34,660 nt of DNA from assembly GCF_001043955.1 (NCBI RefSeq), contig NZ_LABZ01000123.1:1-34660 (forward strand), in the 5' to 3' direction. Made by a program: the position numbers and the translations under genes. The notes under the pieces were generated by a model, which was not told where the DNA came from, searched no databases, and saw nothing but the letters and a program-made list of their open reading frames with translations. Of the stretch, positions 25,167 through 34,572 are shown one piece after another; positions within the stretch are counted from its first letter, which is position 1; the number at the start of each line of letters is the position of its first letter. This DNA comes from Methylobacterium tarhaniae (GTDB lineage: Bacteria > Pseudomonadota > Alphaproteobacteria > Rhizobiales > Beijerinckiaceae).

Positions 25167-26614
25167 ATATCGACCAGGAGAGCGCGGCCGTGAAGGGTCT
25201 GACGGCGCTCGGCGCCGAGGTGCGGCGCGATCTCGCCCGCCTGAACCACCCGCCCGCCTCCTGGACCCTGCCGGTCGAGGGCCCGGACGGACGCCCCGCC
25301 CTCGACGTGCTGGTGGTGGGCGCCGGCATGTGCGGCCAGACCGCCGCCTTCGCGCTCCTGCGCGAGGGCGTGTCGAACCTCCGGGTCATCGACCAGGCGC
25401 CCCGGGGCGCGGAAGGGCCGTGGGGCACCTTCGCCCGGATGGAGACCCTGCGCTCGCCCAAGCACCTCACGGGTCCGGACCTCGGCATCCCCTCCCTCAC
25501 CTTCCGGGCCTGGTGGGAGGCGCAAGCCGGGGAAGCGGGCTGGCGCGACCTCTACAAGATCCCGCGGCTCGACTGGCTGCGCTACCTCCTGTTCGTGCGC
25601 GACACCGTCGGCGTGCCGGTGGAGAACGACACCCGCCTCCTGCGGCTCTGGCCGGCGGGCGGGCTGATCGGTGCCGCGATCGAGGGTCCCGCCGGCCCCG
25701 AGACGCTCTTTGCCCGCAAGGTGGTGCTGGCCTGCGGGCGCGACGGCTCGGGCGGGCGGCGGATGCCGGCTTTCGCGACGGGCGGCGAGGGCCGCCTCTT
25801 CCACTCCTCCGACCCGATCGACTTCGCCCGGTTCCGCGGCGGCCGGGTCGCGGTGCTCGGCGCCTCGGCCTCGGCGATCGACAACGCCGCCACGGCCCTG
25901 GAGGCCGGCGCCGCCGAGGTCACGCTGTTCGTGCGCCGCTCGCGCTTTCCGCAGGTCAACAAGTCGAAATGGGCCGCCTTCCCGGGCTTCCTGCGCGGCT
26001 ACGCCGCCCTCGACGACGCGCGGCGCTGGGCCTTCACCACGTACATGATGGGCGAGGGCACGCCGCCGCCGCACGAATCGGTCCTGCGCTGCACCCGCCA
26101 CCCGAACTTCGCGGTGCGCTTCGACGAGGGCTGGAGCGGGATCGCGGAGGCGCCCGGGGGGCTGGTGATCGAGACGGCGAAGGGACGCCACCCGGTCGAC
26201 GCCGCCGTGGTGGCGGTCGGCTTCGACATCGACCTGACCCGGCGGCCGGAACTCGACGCGTTCCGCGACGCGATCCTGACCTGGGGCGAGCGGGTCTCCC
26301 CGGCCGAGGCCGCGGCGCACCCCGAGGCCGCCCGCTTCCCCTATCTCGGCGACGGCATGCAGATGCTGGAGCGGGTGCCCGGCCAGTTGCCCGAGCTGAA
26401 CCTGCTGCACGTCTTCAACTGGGGCGTCACCCTCAGCCACGGCGCGCTGGCCGGCGACATCCCGGGCCTCGGCATCGGGGCGACGCGGCTGGCCCAGGCC
26501 CTGGTGCGCGACCTCTTCGTCGCGCAGGCCGACGCGCATCTCCCCCGCATGGTCGCGCACGAGGATGCGGAGCTGGAGCCGACGCCGTTCTTCGTGCCGC
26601 GGGACGAGCGGTGA
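25148..26614 (+). CDS. NAD(P)/FAD-dependent flavoprotein monooxygenase-like protein
   Basis: 488 residues from ATG 25148, 483 from ATG 25163. Two dinucleotide-binding folds are clear: VLVVGAGMCGQTAAFALLREGV (FAD, about 55-76) and GGRVAVLGASASAIDNAATALEAG (NADPH, about 230-253). Between them, GRLFHSSDPIDFARF resembles the FxGxxxHS segment of flavin monooxygenases. The C-terminal part has FNWGVTLSHGALAGDIPGLG. This fits class B flavin monooxygenase or a CzcO-like oxidoreductase in the cytoplasm. The substrate is unknown. Both starts have their own ribosome site because of the 15-bp duplication. It is divergent from the HCCA-like gene and converges with ndh, whose stop is 31 bases away. Confidence 0.9.
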   Translation: MEGTGMDIDQESAAVKGLTALGAEVRRDLARLNHPPASWTLPVEGPDGRPALDVLVVGAGMCGQTAAFALLREGVSNLRVIDQAPRGAEGPWGTFARMETLRSPKHLTGPDLGIPSLTFRAWWEAQAGEAGWRDLYKIPRLDWLRYLLFVRDTVGVPVENDTRLLRLWPAGGLIGAAIEGPAGPETLFARKVVLACGRDGSGGRRMPAFATGGEGRLFHSSDPIDFARFRGGRVAVLGASASAIDNAATALEAGAAEVTLFVRRSRFPQVNKSKWAAFPGFLRGYAALDDARRWAFTTYMMGEGTPPPHESVLRCTRHPNFAVRFDEGWSGIAEAPGGLVIETAKGRHPVDAAVVAVGFDIDLTRRPELDAFRDAILTWGERVSPAEAAAHPEAARFPYLGDGMQMLERVPGQLPELNLLHVFNWGVTLSHGALAGDIPGLGIGATRLAQALVRDLFVAQADAHLPRMVAHEDAELEPTPFFVPRDER

Positions 26615-26645
26615 TGCGCCGCCCGGCCCGGCCTCGCCCGCCGGG

Positions 26646-28025
26646 TCAGGGCGGGGGGATCCGGCCCGGCGGCGTGCCGCGGATCAGCGCCATCACGGCC
26701 TCGTCGCGCTCGGAGATCAGCCGGGCGCCGCGCTGGAAGCTCAAATAGGCCCAGAGCCAGCGCAAGGTCACGACGAGGCGGTTGTGGAAGCCGACCAGCA
26801 GGTAGACGTGGGCCACGCCCCAGACCAGCCAGGCGAGGAACCCCTTGAGCTTGACGTGGTCCCACTGCACCACGCCGGAATTGTGCCCGATGATCGCCAG
26901 GTTGCCGCGGCTGCGGAAGCGGAAGGGCTTGGGCGCCTTGCCGTGCAGGATGCGGTCACGCAAGGCGCGGCCGAGATAGCGGCCCTGCTGGTCGGCCACC
27001 TGGGCGAGGCCCGGCAGGGGCTTGCCGTCCTCGGCCTTGGCCATGGCGAGGTCGCCCAGCGCATAGACCCCCGGGCGGCCGATCACCGCGAGATCCGGCC
27101 CGACCGGCACGTGGCCCGTGCGCGTCGTCTCGACCCCGAGCCATTCCCCCGCCGGCGAGGCGCGCACGCCCGCGCCCCAGACGACCGTGGCGGCCGGGAT
27201 CAGCTTGCCCTTGACGGTGATTCCCTCCTCCGACACGTCCTCCACGGCGTGCTCGGTCAGCACGGTGACCCCGAGGCGCTCCAGCGACTGCCGGGCATAG
27301 GCCGAGAGGTCCTCCGTGAAGGTGCCGAGCACCCGCGGCGCCGCCTCGATCAGCAGGATCCGGGCCTTCCTCGGGTCGATGCGGCGGAAATCCTTCGACA
27401 GGGCGTGGTGGGCGAGGCCCGCGATGGCCCCGGCCATCTCGACCCCGGTCGGCCCGCCGCCGATCACCGCGAAGGTGAGCAGCCGGTCGCGGGCGGCCGG
27501 ATCGTCCTCGCGCTCGGCCGCCTCGAAGGCGAGCAGCACCCGGGCCCGGATCCGGCGCGCATCGTCGAGGGTCTTGAGGCCGGGGGCGTAGCGCTCCCAT
27601 TCCGGGTGGCCGAAATAGCTGTGGGTGGCGCCCGTCGCGAGGACCAGCGTGTCGTAGGGGATGCGGGTGCCGTCGCGGAGCTGCACCGCGCGCGTGTCCG
27701 TGTCGACGCCCACGACCTCGCCCATCAGCACGCTGACATTGCGGTCCCAGCGCAGGATCGCCCGGATCGGCTCGGCGATCTCGCCCGGCGCGATCACGGC
27801 GGTCGCCACCTGGTAGAGCAGCGGCTGGAACAGGTGATGGTTGCGCCGGTCGATCAGCGTGACGGCGATCCCCTCGGCGCCGCCGAGGCCCCGGGCCGTG
27901 GTGAGCCCGCCGAAGCCGCCGCCGACGATCACCACCCGGTGGGGGCCCGCTTCCGAAGGCGACGACGCGGGCGGCCCGGCGACAGGGGCGGGTTCGAGAG
28001 TGGTGCGGTGCAGGATCTCGGACAT
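26646..28025 (-). CDS. ndh: Type II NADH:quinone oxidoreductase (NDH-2)
   Basis: 459-residue non-proton-pumping NADH dehydrogenase on the cytoplasmic face of the membrane. FAD-binding VVIVGGGFGGLTTARGL lies near 30-46, NLIDRRNHHLFQPLLYQVAT-like sequence follows, and the NADH fold FAVIGGGPTGVEMAGAIAGL is about 185-204. GVYALGDLAMAK is the second FAD contact. The C-terminal 60 residues hold an amphipathic/hydrophobic segment (LAWLVWGVAHVYLLVGF) typical of membrane attachment. ATG at 28025 is chosen for GAGAGAG just upstream; the frame runs on through a 15-bp repeat into sequence antisense to cysK, which is not protein-like. Divergent from cysK across 390 bp. Confidence 0.94.
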   Translation of the reverse strand: MSEILHRTTLEPAPVAGPPASSPSEAGPHRVVIVGGGFGGLTTARGLGGAEGIAVTLIDRRNHHLFQPLLYQVATAVIAPGEIAEPIRAILRWDRNVSVLMGEVVGVDTDTRAVQLRDGTRIPYDTLVLATGATHSYFGHPEWERYAPGLKTLDDARRIRARVLLAFEAAEREDDPAARDRLLTFAVIGGGPTGVEMAGAIAGLAHHALSKDFRRIDPRKARILLIEAAPRVLGTFTEDLSAYARQSLERLGVTVLTEHAVEDVSEEGITVKGKLIPAATVVWGAGVRASPAGEWLGVETTRTGHVPVGPDLAVIGRPGVYALGDLAMAKAEDGKPLPGLAQVADQQGRYLGRALRDRILHGKAPKPFRFRSRGNLAIIGHNSGVVQWDHVKLKGFLAWLVWGVAHVYLLVGFHNRLVVTLRWLWAYLSFQRGARLISERDEAVMALIRGTPPGRIPPP

Positions 28026-28415
28026 GCGACTCTCTCGGGCGGCTGCGGCGGCTCGACCGGGACCCACCATGACGGGACCGGCCGGATCGGGATTCGCCGA
28101 AGCGGGACTTGCTGAAACGGGACTTGCCGAAGCGACATTCTGACCCAAGGTTACGACACTGGCGAGGGCGTGGAAGCCCCCTTCATGTAGCCCCCTCCTT
28201 TTGGGGCCCCCCTGCGGCTGCCGCATGGCAGCCGTGGACGCTGCCGGTCGGCCCGGGGGAAACGGCATCTTTCCGGCCTGCGCCGGGTACGGTCTTAATA
28301 CTGCAACAGTGTATATTCCACAGACAAATTCCGTATAAATCAGCATACCTCGACGGCTCGCGGGATTTCCGCTACGCGTGCGGCGGACGACGCACCCTTG
28401 AGGGAGAGACACACC
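28026..28415. promoter_or_regulatory. Divergent ndh/cysK control region
   Basis: 390 bp without a gene. It holds a 15-bp repeat next to ndh, a perfect hairpin GGCTGCC-GCAT-GGCAGCC at 28216-28233, and an AT-rich stretch from about 28290 to 28350. In the latter, ATACTG-CAA-CAGTGTAT (28298-28314) is a near-palindrome that could be an operator for cysK. GAGGGAGA before the cysK ATG is the ribosome site. Promoter hexamers cannot be assigned with confidence. Confidence 0.5.
28088..28132. repeat. 15-bp imperfect tandem repeat upstream of ndh
   Basis: Three units at 28088, 28103 and 28118 of the form CGGGACTTGCCGAAG with a few changes. They lie 63-107 bases before the ndh ATG, in the transcribed leader or promoter. 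Confidence 0.75.
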
Positions 28416-29396
<981 letters not shown>

Positions 29397-29406
29397 GGCT
29401 TTGAGG

Positions 29407-29429
29407 GGTGGGGCCTCCCGGGCCCCGCC
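29407..29429 (+). terminator. cysK terminator candidate
   Basis: Stem GGTGGGGCC with GGCCCCGCC (one G-T pair) around TCCCG, 11 bases after the cysK stop, followed by TCCTGCTTTGT. The T-tract is weak. Confidence 0.6.
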
Positions 29430-29457
29430 TCCTGCTTTGTCTATCGATCCCTCTCAC

Positions 29458-29495
29458 CGTCATCCCGAGGCCGCGCAGCGGAGCCCGGGATGACG
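29458..29495. repeat. REP-like inverted repeat (CGTCATCCCG type)
   Basis: CGTCATCCCG at 29458-29467 and CGGGATGACG at 29486-29495 are exact inverted arms with an 18-base GC-rich loop. I recall this motif as frequent between genes in Rhizobiales. Single copy in the window. Confidence 0.65.
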
Positions 29496-29535
29496 ACGGA
29501 GGATGCCCCCTCCGTCGATGAATGCGAACGGCGTC

Positions 29536-29838
29536 TCACGCCACCAGTTCGGGCCGGCGCTCCTCGTGGCGCTCGTCCTCGCAGGCGCCCCGGCGGAACA
29601 GGGCCGCGCAGCGCGACTCGCGGTGGACGCTCAAGATCGAAGCGCGGTCGATATCAGGATTCTCGGCCAGGATGCGGCGCACATCCTCGACCAGGCGGCC
29701 GTAGCGGCCAGCATCGTAGCCACTCTCCAGCGGAGAGACCGCGATATAGGCCTCGACCACCAGGACTTTCTCGGACTTCTCGCGGGAAACCTCCGCGGCG
29801 ATCCAGGCGGATTTGACGAGGCGGTTCGGATTGACCAT
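29536..29838 (-). CDS. Conserved-looking hypothetical protein
   Basis: 100-residue protein of unrecognised family. It starts MVNPNRLVKSAWIAAEVSRE and continues with a mixed alpha/beta pattern (KVLVVEAYIAVSPLESGYDAGRYGRLVEDVRRILAENPDIDR, then ASILSVHRE), ending in a charged tail with two cysteines (ESRCAALFRRGACEDE). No membrane segment or signal peptide is seen. GGAGG stands just before the ATG at 29838, which decides the start against a longer frame to 29901. The gene runs toward cysK, with the REP-like repeat between the two, and lies downstream of putR on the same strand separated from it by 148 bp. Function unknown. Confidence 0.7.
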   Translation of the reverse strand: MVNPNRLVKSAWIAAEVSREKSEKVLVVEAYIAVSPLESGYDAGRYGRLVEDVRRILAENPDIDRASILSVHRESRCAALFRRGACEDERHEERRPELVA

Positions 29839-29986
29839 CGGCGTACCTCCGTTCGCGTCGGGCCGCTCTTCGGCGGCTTGGTGACGGCGAGACTGCGACA
29901 CGTTGCGCTCTCTGCCAACTCCGCAGCCGCTGCAAAGCTCCGATATGTCGCAGCCGGATCATGCGCCGGGCGCATGGAATGCGGGA

Positions 29987-30451
29987 TTAAAGCGGCAGCA
30001 CCCCGTCGCTCTTCACCTCCTCCATCACCGCGTAGGTGCGGGTATTGTTGACCCCCGGCAGCGACAGCAATCCCTCGCCGAGGAAGCGCCGATAGGCCGG
30101 CATGTCGGCGACCCGGGCCTTGACCAGGTAGTCGAACCCGCCACCGACCATGTGGCACTCCAGCACCTCCGGCGCGCGGCGCACGGCCGCCGCGAACCGC
30201 GCGAAGGCATCGGGCGTGGTCTTGTCGAGCGACACTTCCACGAAGACGAGCAGGTTGAGGCCCAGGAGATGCGGGTCGAGCCGCGCCCCGAAGCCGGTGA
30301 TCACCCCGTCCTTCTGCAGCCGGCGCAGCCGCTCGCCGGTGGCGGTGGGCGACAGCCCGACCCGCTCGGCGAGTTCCACGTTCGGGATGCGCCCCTCGCG
30401 CTGGAGAATCTTGAGGATCTGCCGGTCGACCCGGTCGAGCTCGTCCGTCAT
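29987..30451 (-). CDS. putR: Lrp/AsnC family regulator, proline-responsive PutR
   Basis: 154-residue Lrp-type regulator. The helix-turn-helix is at about 4-60 (ELDRVDRQILKILQREGRIPNVELAERVGLSPTATGERLRRL), followed by the RAM effector domain with the LLVFVEVSLDKTTPDAF and VLECHMVGGGFDYLVKARV strands and PGVNNTRTYAVMEEVK near the end. It is divergent from putA with 123 bp between starts, the standard alphaproteobacterial arrangement in which PutR activates putA when proline is present. ATG at 30451 gives the usual length; the ribosome site is weak. Symbol assigned from family and position. Confidence 0.93.
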   Translation of the reverse strand: MTDELDRVDRQILKILQREGRIPNVELAERVGLSPTATGERLRRLQKDGVITGFGARLDPHLLGLNLLVFVEVSLDKTTPDAFARFAAAVRRAPEVLECHMVGGGFDYLVKARVADMPAYRRFLGEGLLSLPGVNNTRTYAVMEEVKSDGVLPL

Positions 30452-30574
30452 TATCTCTACCAAATCCTCGTTTCGCCGCCGATCCTGCGGCAAACCGGCG
30501 ATAAGCGCCATCGAAGCGCGGCGAAAGGGCTCATAAGCTGAGGATCGTTCAAGCGCCTCGCCCGGACCGCCACG
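30452..30574. promoter_or_regulatory. putR/putA divergent promoter region
   Basis: 123 bp between the two starts. In related bacteria PutR binds here to activate putA. No perfect palindrome or clear promoter hexamers were recognised. Confidence 0.45.
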
Positions 30575-33500
30575 ATGCCTGCCCCCCTCCCCGTCTTCCA
30601 CGCGCCCTTTGCTGCCGACGACGCCGCCCTCGCCCGCCTCTTCCTGGAGCGGGGCTCCCTGCCTCCCGAGCGCGAGGCGAAGGTCGATGCGCTGGCCCGC
30701 GACCTCGTCGGGGCGATCCGGCAGGAGAGCGGGGGTCTCGGCGGCGTCGAGGCGATGCTGCGCGAGTATTCGCTTTCCACCAAGGAGGGGCTGGCCCTGA
30801 TGGTGCTGGCCGAGGCCCTGCTGCGGGTGCCGGACGCCGCCACCGCCGACCGGCTGATCGAGGACAAGCTGCGCTTCGGCGGGTTCGAGCAGCACGCCAC
30901 CCGCTCCGAGGCGCTGCTGGTGCGCTCCTCGGCCTGGGCGCTCGGCCTCTCGGCCCGGATCATCCAGCCCGGCGACACCCCGGAGGGCATCCTGGCCGGC
31001 CTCGCCAAGCGCCTGGGCCTGCCGGCCGTGCGCCAGGCCGCCCGCCAGGCGATGCGGGTGATGGGCGGGCATTTCGTGCTCGGCGAGACGATCGAGGCGG
31101 CGCTCAAGCGCTCGGCGAGCGGCCAGGGCCGGCTCTACCGCTACTCCTTCGACATGCTCGGCGAGGGCGCCCGCACGGCGGAGGATGCGCGGGCCTACGC
31201 GGCGTCCTACGCCGCCGCCATCGAGGCGATCGGGCGCGCCGCCGGCAACAAGCCGCTGCCGGACCGGCCGGGCATCTCGGTCAAGCTCTCGGCCTTGCAT
31301 CCGCGCTACGAGGCGGTCGGCCGCGACCGGGTGATGGCGGAGCTGGTGCCGGTGCTCCTGAGCCTCGCCCAGGCGGCAAAGAGCTACGACCTCAACTTCA
31401 CGGTCGATGCCGAGGAGGCGGACCGGCTCGAACTCTCCCTCGACGTGATCGCGGCAGTCCTGGGCGATCCGTCGCTCGCGGCTTGGGACGGGTTCGGCCT
31501 CGCGGTCCAGGCCTACCAGAAGCGCTGCCTCGCGGTGATCGACCACGTCGCGGATCTGGCCGCCCGCCTGGACCGCCGGCTGATGGTGCGCCTCGTCAAG
31601 GGCGCCTACTGGGACACCGAGGTGAAGCGGGCGCAGGAGCGGGGCCTGCCCGACTACCCGGTCTTCACCCGCAAGAGCATGACGGACCTGAGCTACCTGG
31701 CGGCGGCCGAGCGGATGCTGGCCCACCGGCCGCGGCTCTTCCCGCAATTCGCCACCCACAACGCGCTCACCGTCGCGGCCATCGTCGAGCGGGCGGGGCC
31801 GGAAGGCGGAACTTACGAGTTCCAGCGCCTGCACGGCATGGGCGAGGCGCTCTACGCCCGCCTCCTCGCCGCCGTGCCGGGCGCGGCCTGCCGCACCTAT
31901 GCGCCGGTCGGCGGCCACCGCGACCTCCTCGCCTACCTGGTGCGGCGGCTTCTCGAGAACGGCGCCAACTCCTCCTTCGTCTCGCAGGCCGCCGACCCGG
32001 CGGTGCCGGTGGAGAGCCTGCTGCGCCGCCCGGCCGAGAGCGTCGGCAATCCCGACCGGGCCCGGCACCCGAAGCTCCGCCGTCCCGCCGAGATGTTCGC
32101 GCCGGAGCGGATCAACTCCGCCGGGGTCGAGTTCGGCGACCGCGCCGCCCTGGAGCGCCTGACGGAGGGCGTCGCCGCCGCCCGCGCCCCGGCCGAGGCC
32201 GCGTCGGTGATCGACGGCGTCGCGCAAGGAGGCACGCGGCGCGCCGTGGTGAGCCCGAGCGATGCCCGGACGGTCGTCGGCAGCGTCACCGAGGCCACAC
32301 CCGAGACCGCCGCCGCAGCAATGCTCGCCGCCCGCAAGGGCGCGATCGCCTGGGGCAAGGTCCCAGCGGAGCGGCGTGCCGCCGCCCTGGAGCGGGCCGC
32401 CGACGCGATGGAGGCCTCGCGCGGCCGGCTGATCCACCTGCTCCAGGCCGAGGCCGGCAAGACCCTCGACGACGCGGTGGCGGAGCTGCGCGAGGCGGTG
32501 GATTTCTGCCGCTACTACGCCGCGCAAGGCCGGAAGCTCTTCGGCGCGCCTCAAGGATTGCCGGGCCCGACCGGCGAGAGCAACCGCCTCTCCTTGCGCA
32601 GCCGCGGGGTGTTCGTGGCGATCTCGCCGTGGAACTTTCCGCTGGCGATCTTCGTCGGCCAGGTCGCCGCGGCGCTGATGGCCGGCAATTCGGTGGTGGC
32701 CAAGCCCGCCGAGCAGACGCCGCTGGTCGCGGCCGAGGCCGTGCGCCTCATGCACCGGGCCGGCATCGCCCCCAGCGCCCTCCACCTCGTGCCGGGCGAC
32801 GGCGCGGTCGGGGCGGCCCTGGTGGCGCATCGGGACGTGGCCGGGGTCGTCTTCACCGGCTCGACCGAGGTGGCCCGCCACATCAACCGGGCGCTGGCCG
32901 CCAAGGACGGCCCGATCGTGCCGCTGATCGCCGAGACCGGCGGCATCAACGCCATGCTGGTCGACGCCACCGCTCTCCCCGAGCAGGTCGCCGACGACGT
33001 GGTGACCTCCGCCTTCCGCTCGGCCGGCCAGCGCTGCTCGGCCCTGCGCCTGCTGCTGGTGCAGGAGGACGTGGCCGACAAGGTGATCGGCATGGTGGCG
33101 GGCGCCGCGCGGGAATTGCGGCTCGGCGATCCGCGCGACCCGGCGACCCATGTCGGCCCGGTGATCGACGCCGAGGCCCGCACCCGCCTCGACCGCCACG
33201 GCGCCGCGATGCGCCGCGCGGCGACGACGCATTACGCCGGCGAGGTCCCGGGCGAGGGCCATTTCGTGGCGCCGCAGATCTACGAGATCGCCGGCCCCGA
33301 GGCCCTGACGGACGAAGTGTTCGGGCCGATCCTGCACGTCGCCCGCTATCACGCCGCCGATCTCGACCGGGTGCTCGACCGGATCGAAGGCACCGGCTAC
33401 GGCCTGACCCTCGGGATCCATTCCCGCATCGACGCCACGGTGGAGCGGGTGGTCTCGCGTCTTGCCACCGGCAACGTCTACGTCAACCGCAACATGATCG

Positions 33501-33664
33501 GCGCGGTGGTGGGCGTGCAGCCCTTCGGCGGCCACGGGCTCTCCGGCACCGGCCCGAAGGCCGGCGGGCCGCACTACCTCACCCGCTTCGCCACCGAGCA
33601 GACCGTGACGATCAACACCGCGGCGGCGGGGGGCGATGCGGCGTTGATCGCGATGGAGGGGTGA
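30575..33664 (+). CDS. putA: Bifunctional proline dehydrogenase / 1-pyrroline-5-carboxylate dehydrogenase (type A PutA)
   Basis: 1029-residue enzyme that oxidises proline to glutamate: FAD-dependent proline dehydrogenase, then NAD-dependent P5C dehydrogenase. The N-terminal arm and PRODH barrel (to about 480) show YRYSFDMLGEGARTAEDA, GISVKLSALHPRYE, RLVKGAYWDTEVKRAQ, FATHNA and YAPVGGHRDLLAYLVRRLLENGAN. The ALDH part (about 540-1010) has ISPWNFPLAIF, VFTGSTEVA, IAETGGINAM and the catalytic Cys in SAGQRCSALR. There is no ribbon-helix-helix DNA-binding domain or long C-terminal extension, which fits type A PutA of alphaproteobacteria, where PutR regulates instead. It is peripheral to the membrane and feeds electrons to quinone. 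Start ATG 30575. Length normal, no damage seen. Confidence 0.97.
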   Translation: MPAPLPVFHAPFAADDAALARLFLERGSLPPEREAKVDALARDLVGAIRQESGGLGGVEAMLREYSLSTKEGLALMVLAEALLRVPDAATADRLIEDKLRFGGFEQHATRSEALLVRSSAWALGLSARIIQPGDTPEGILAGLAKRLGLPAVRQAARQAMRVMGGHFVLGETIEAALKRSASGQGRLYRYSFDMLGEGARTAEDARAYAASYAAAIEAIGRAAGNKPLPDRPGISVKLSALHPRYEAVGRDRVMAELVPVLLSLAQAAKSYDLNFTVDAEEADRLELSLDVIAAVLGDPSLAAWDGFGLAVQAYQKRCLAVIDHVADLAARLDRRLMVRLVKGAYWDTEVKRAQERGLPDYPVFTRKSMTDLSYLAAAERMLAHRPRLFPQFATHNALTVAAIVERAGPEGGTYEFQRLHGMGEALYARLLAAVPGAACRTYAPVGGHRDLLAYLVRRLLENGANSSFVSQAADPAVPVESLLRRPAESVGNPDRARHPKLRRPAEMFAPERINSAGVEFGDRAALERLTEGVAAARAPAEAASVIDGVAQGGTRRAVVSPSDARTVVGSVTEATPETAAAAMLAARKGAIAWGKVPAERRAAALERAADAMEASRGRLIHLLQAEAGKTLDDAVAELREAVDFCRYYAAQGRKLFGAPQGLPGPTGESNRLSLRSRGVFVAISPWNFPLAIFVGQVAAALMAGNSVVAKPAEQTPLVAAEAVRLMHRAGIAPSALHLVPGDGAVGAALVAHRDVAGVVFTGSTEVARHINRALAAKDGPIVPLIAETGGINAMLVDATALPEQVADDVVTSAFRSAGQRCSALRLLLVQEDVADKVIGMVAGAARELRLGDPRDPATHVGPVIDAEARTRLDRHGAAMRRAATTHYAGEVPGEGHFVAPQIYEIAGPEALTDEVFGPILHVARYHAADLDRVLDRIEGTGYGLTLGIHSRIDATVERVVSRLATGNVYVNRNMIGAVVGVQPFGGHGLSGTGPKAGGPHYLTRFATEQTVTINTAAAGGDAALIAMEG

Positions 33665-34124
33665 GGGCCGGAACTCGGGCCGCTCCGGGAGCGGGTGGCC
33701 TGCCCCGACCGCACTGACATCCTCCAGGCATCACGGGCTCCGTTGGGCGGTCCCGGGATGCTTGGAGAGCGGGATCCTTGGAGAGCGGGATGCTTGGAGA
33801 GCGGGATGCTTGGAGAGCGGGATGCTTGGAGAGCTTGAACCCTGTCGGCAGGACCAGAGATCGGCCGACCGGCTCGACCGCCCCACCCCTTGCGATCACC
33901 CCGCCACACCTCGGGGCAGGGATGATGCCCGAGAGGGAGCGCGTGCCACGAGGCCGTGAACCGCCCAGGCCCCACAAGTCCTGCCCCGCTTTCCAGATAT
34001 TTATTCCGTCGTGTCGCGTGCGCGAGAACACGTCGCGTCGGTTCTCGACGCCCTATATTCAAATCATCGAGAAAAACACAGGTCGGCGACACAGTCGTCC
34101 ACCATCAATAAGGATTAATATCAA
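33665..34124. other. Intergenic region with tandem repeat
   Basis: 460 bp without a supported gene. It holds a small hairpin after putA (CCGCTC/GAGCGG, 33680-33694), the 16-bp tandem repeat at 33756-33835, and an AT-rich tract from about 34000 to 34124 that should include the promoter of the small secreted protein. Open frames crossing the repeat have no credible start or domain. Confidence 0.5.
33756..33835. repeat. 16-bp tandem repeat, five copies
   Basis: Five consecutive units of GGGATGCTTGGAGAGC at 33756, 33772, 33788, 33804 and 33820. Only unit two differs (ATCC for ATGC). It is non-coding, 290 bp before the next gene. Confidence 0.92.
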
Positions 34125-34391
34125 ATGAAAACCCGTATCGCCACCGCCCTCACCGCGCTTGCCCTTGGCGTTGCCCCGCTCTCGTCGGCCATGGCCTTCG
34201 GCGCGAACTCCCCCGCCAGCCCGTTCTGGCCGCGCGACGTCGAGACCACCGGCTCGGTCGGCGGCCGCGCCAATACCAGCGTGCCGTTCTACGGCTCCTG
34301 TCCGATGAGCTCGGCCTCCGAGGGCAACGCCAAGCAGCAGAACTTCCCGGTCAAGCAGTACGGCCAGACCTCCGGCGGCTACCGCTGCTGA
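34125..34391 (+). CDS. Small secreted protein with two cysteines
   Basis: 88 residues. Residues 1-24 are a signal peptide (MKTRIATALTALALGVAPLSSAMA, cleavage after SAMA). The mature part of about 64 residues is rich in Ser, Gly and Asn, with TTGSVGGR, SVPFYGSCPMSS and a C-terminal GGYRC, so one disulfide between the two cysteines is possible after export. AAGGA lies about eleven bases before the ATG in an AT-rich leader. It is followed 36 bp later by a 36-codon gene on the same strand and a terminator. No family is recognised. Probably periplasmic or extracellular. Confidence 0.75.
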   Translation: MKTRIATALTALALGVAPLSSAMAFGANSPASPFWPRDVETTGSVGGRANTSVPFYGSCPMSSASEGNAKQQNFPVKQYGQTSGGYRC

Positions 34392-34427
34392 ACCGGGGGT
34401 GATGGCACCAGCGAAGAGAGACGGACG

Positions 34428-34538
34428 ATGAGCGAGATGAAGCTTCTGCGCGCCGTGTCCTACGGCATGATCGGTGTGCTCGCCGGCGGCCTCGCCATGA
34501 CGGTGGTCGGCACCGCCAACGCCCTGATCAACATGTAA
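34428..34538 (+). CDS. 36-residue single-helix membrane protein
   Basis: Very short frame from ATG 34428 to TAA 34538. It has a basic start (MSEMKLLRAVSYG) and then one hydrophobic helix (MIGVLAGGLAMTVVGTANAL), ending INM. GAAGAGAGACGG before the start provides a ribosome site, and a good hairpin terminator follows eight bases after the stop, which together support expression. It is 36 bp after the small secreted protein and likely in the same transcript. Function unknown; such proteins often modulate larger membrane complexes, but nothing here shows a partner. Confidence 0.6.
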   Translation: MSEMKLLRAVSYGMIGVLAGGLAMTVVGTANALINM

Positions 34539-34546
34539 CACCGACA

Positions 34547-34572
34547 GAGGACCGCCCCCGGGCGGTCCTTCT
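34547..34572 (+). terminator. Intrinsic terminator candidate
   Basis: GGACCGCC and GGCGGTCC (34549-34556, 34561-34568) around CCCG, extended by flanking A-T and G-T pairs, then TTCT. It ends the transcript of the two small genes. Beyond it, to the window end, no gene is seen. Confidence 0.75.

Noticed and set aside
29987..33574. Very long minus-strand open frame running from putR through the complement of putA
   Set aside because: Only the last 154 residues are Lrp-like; the rest is antisense to putA and has no domain.
33762..34128. Short open frames encoding repeated MESG/LGERDA-type peptides
   Set aside because: They only translate the 16-bp tandem repeat; no start context or homology.
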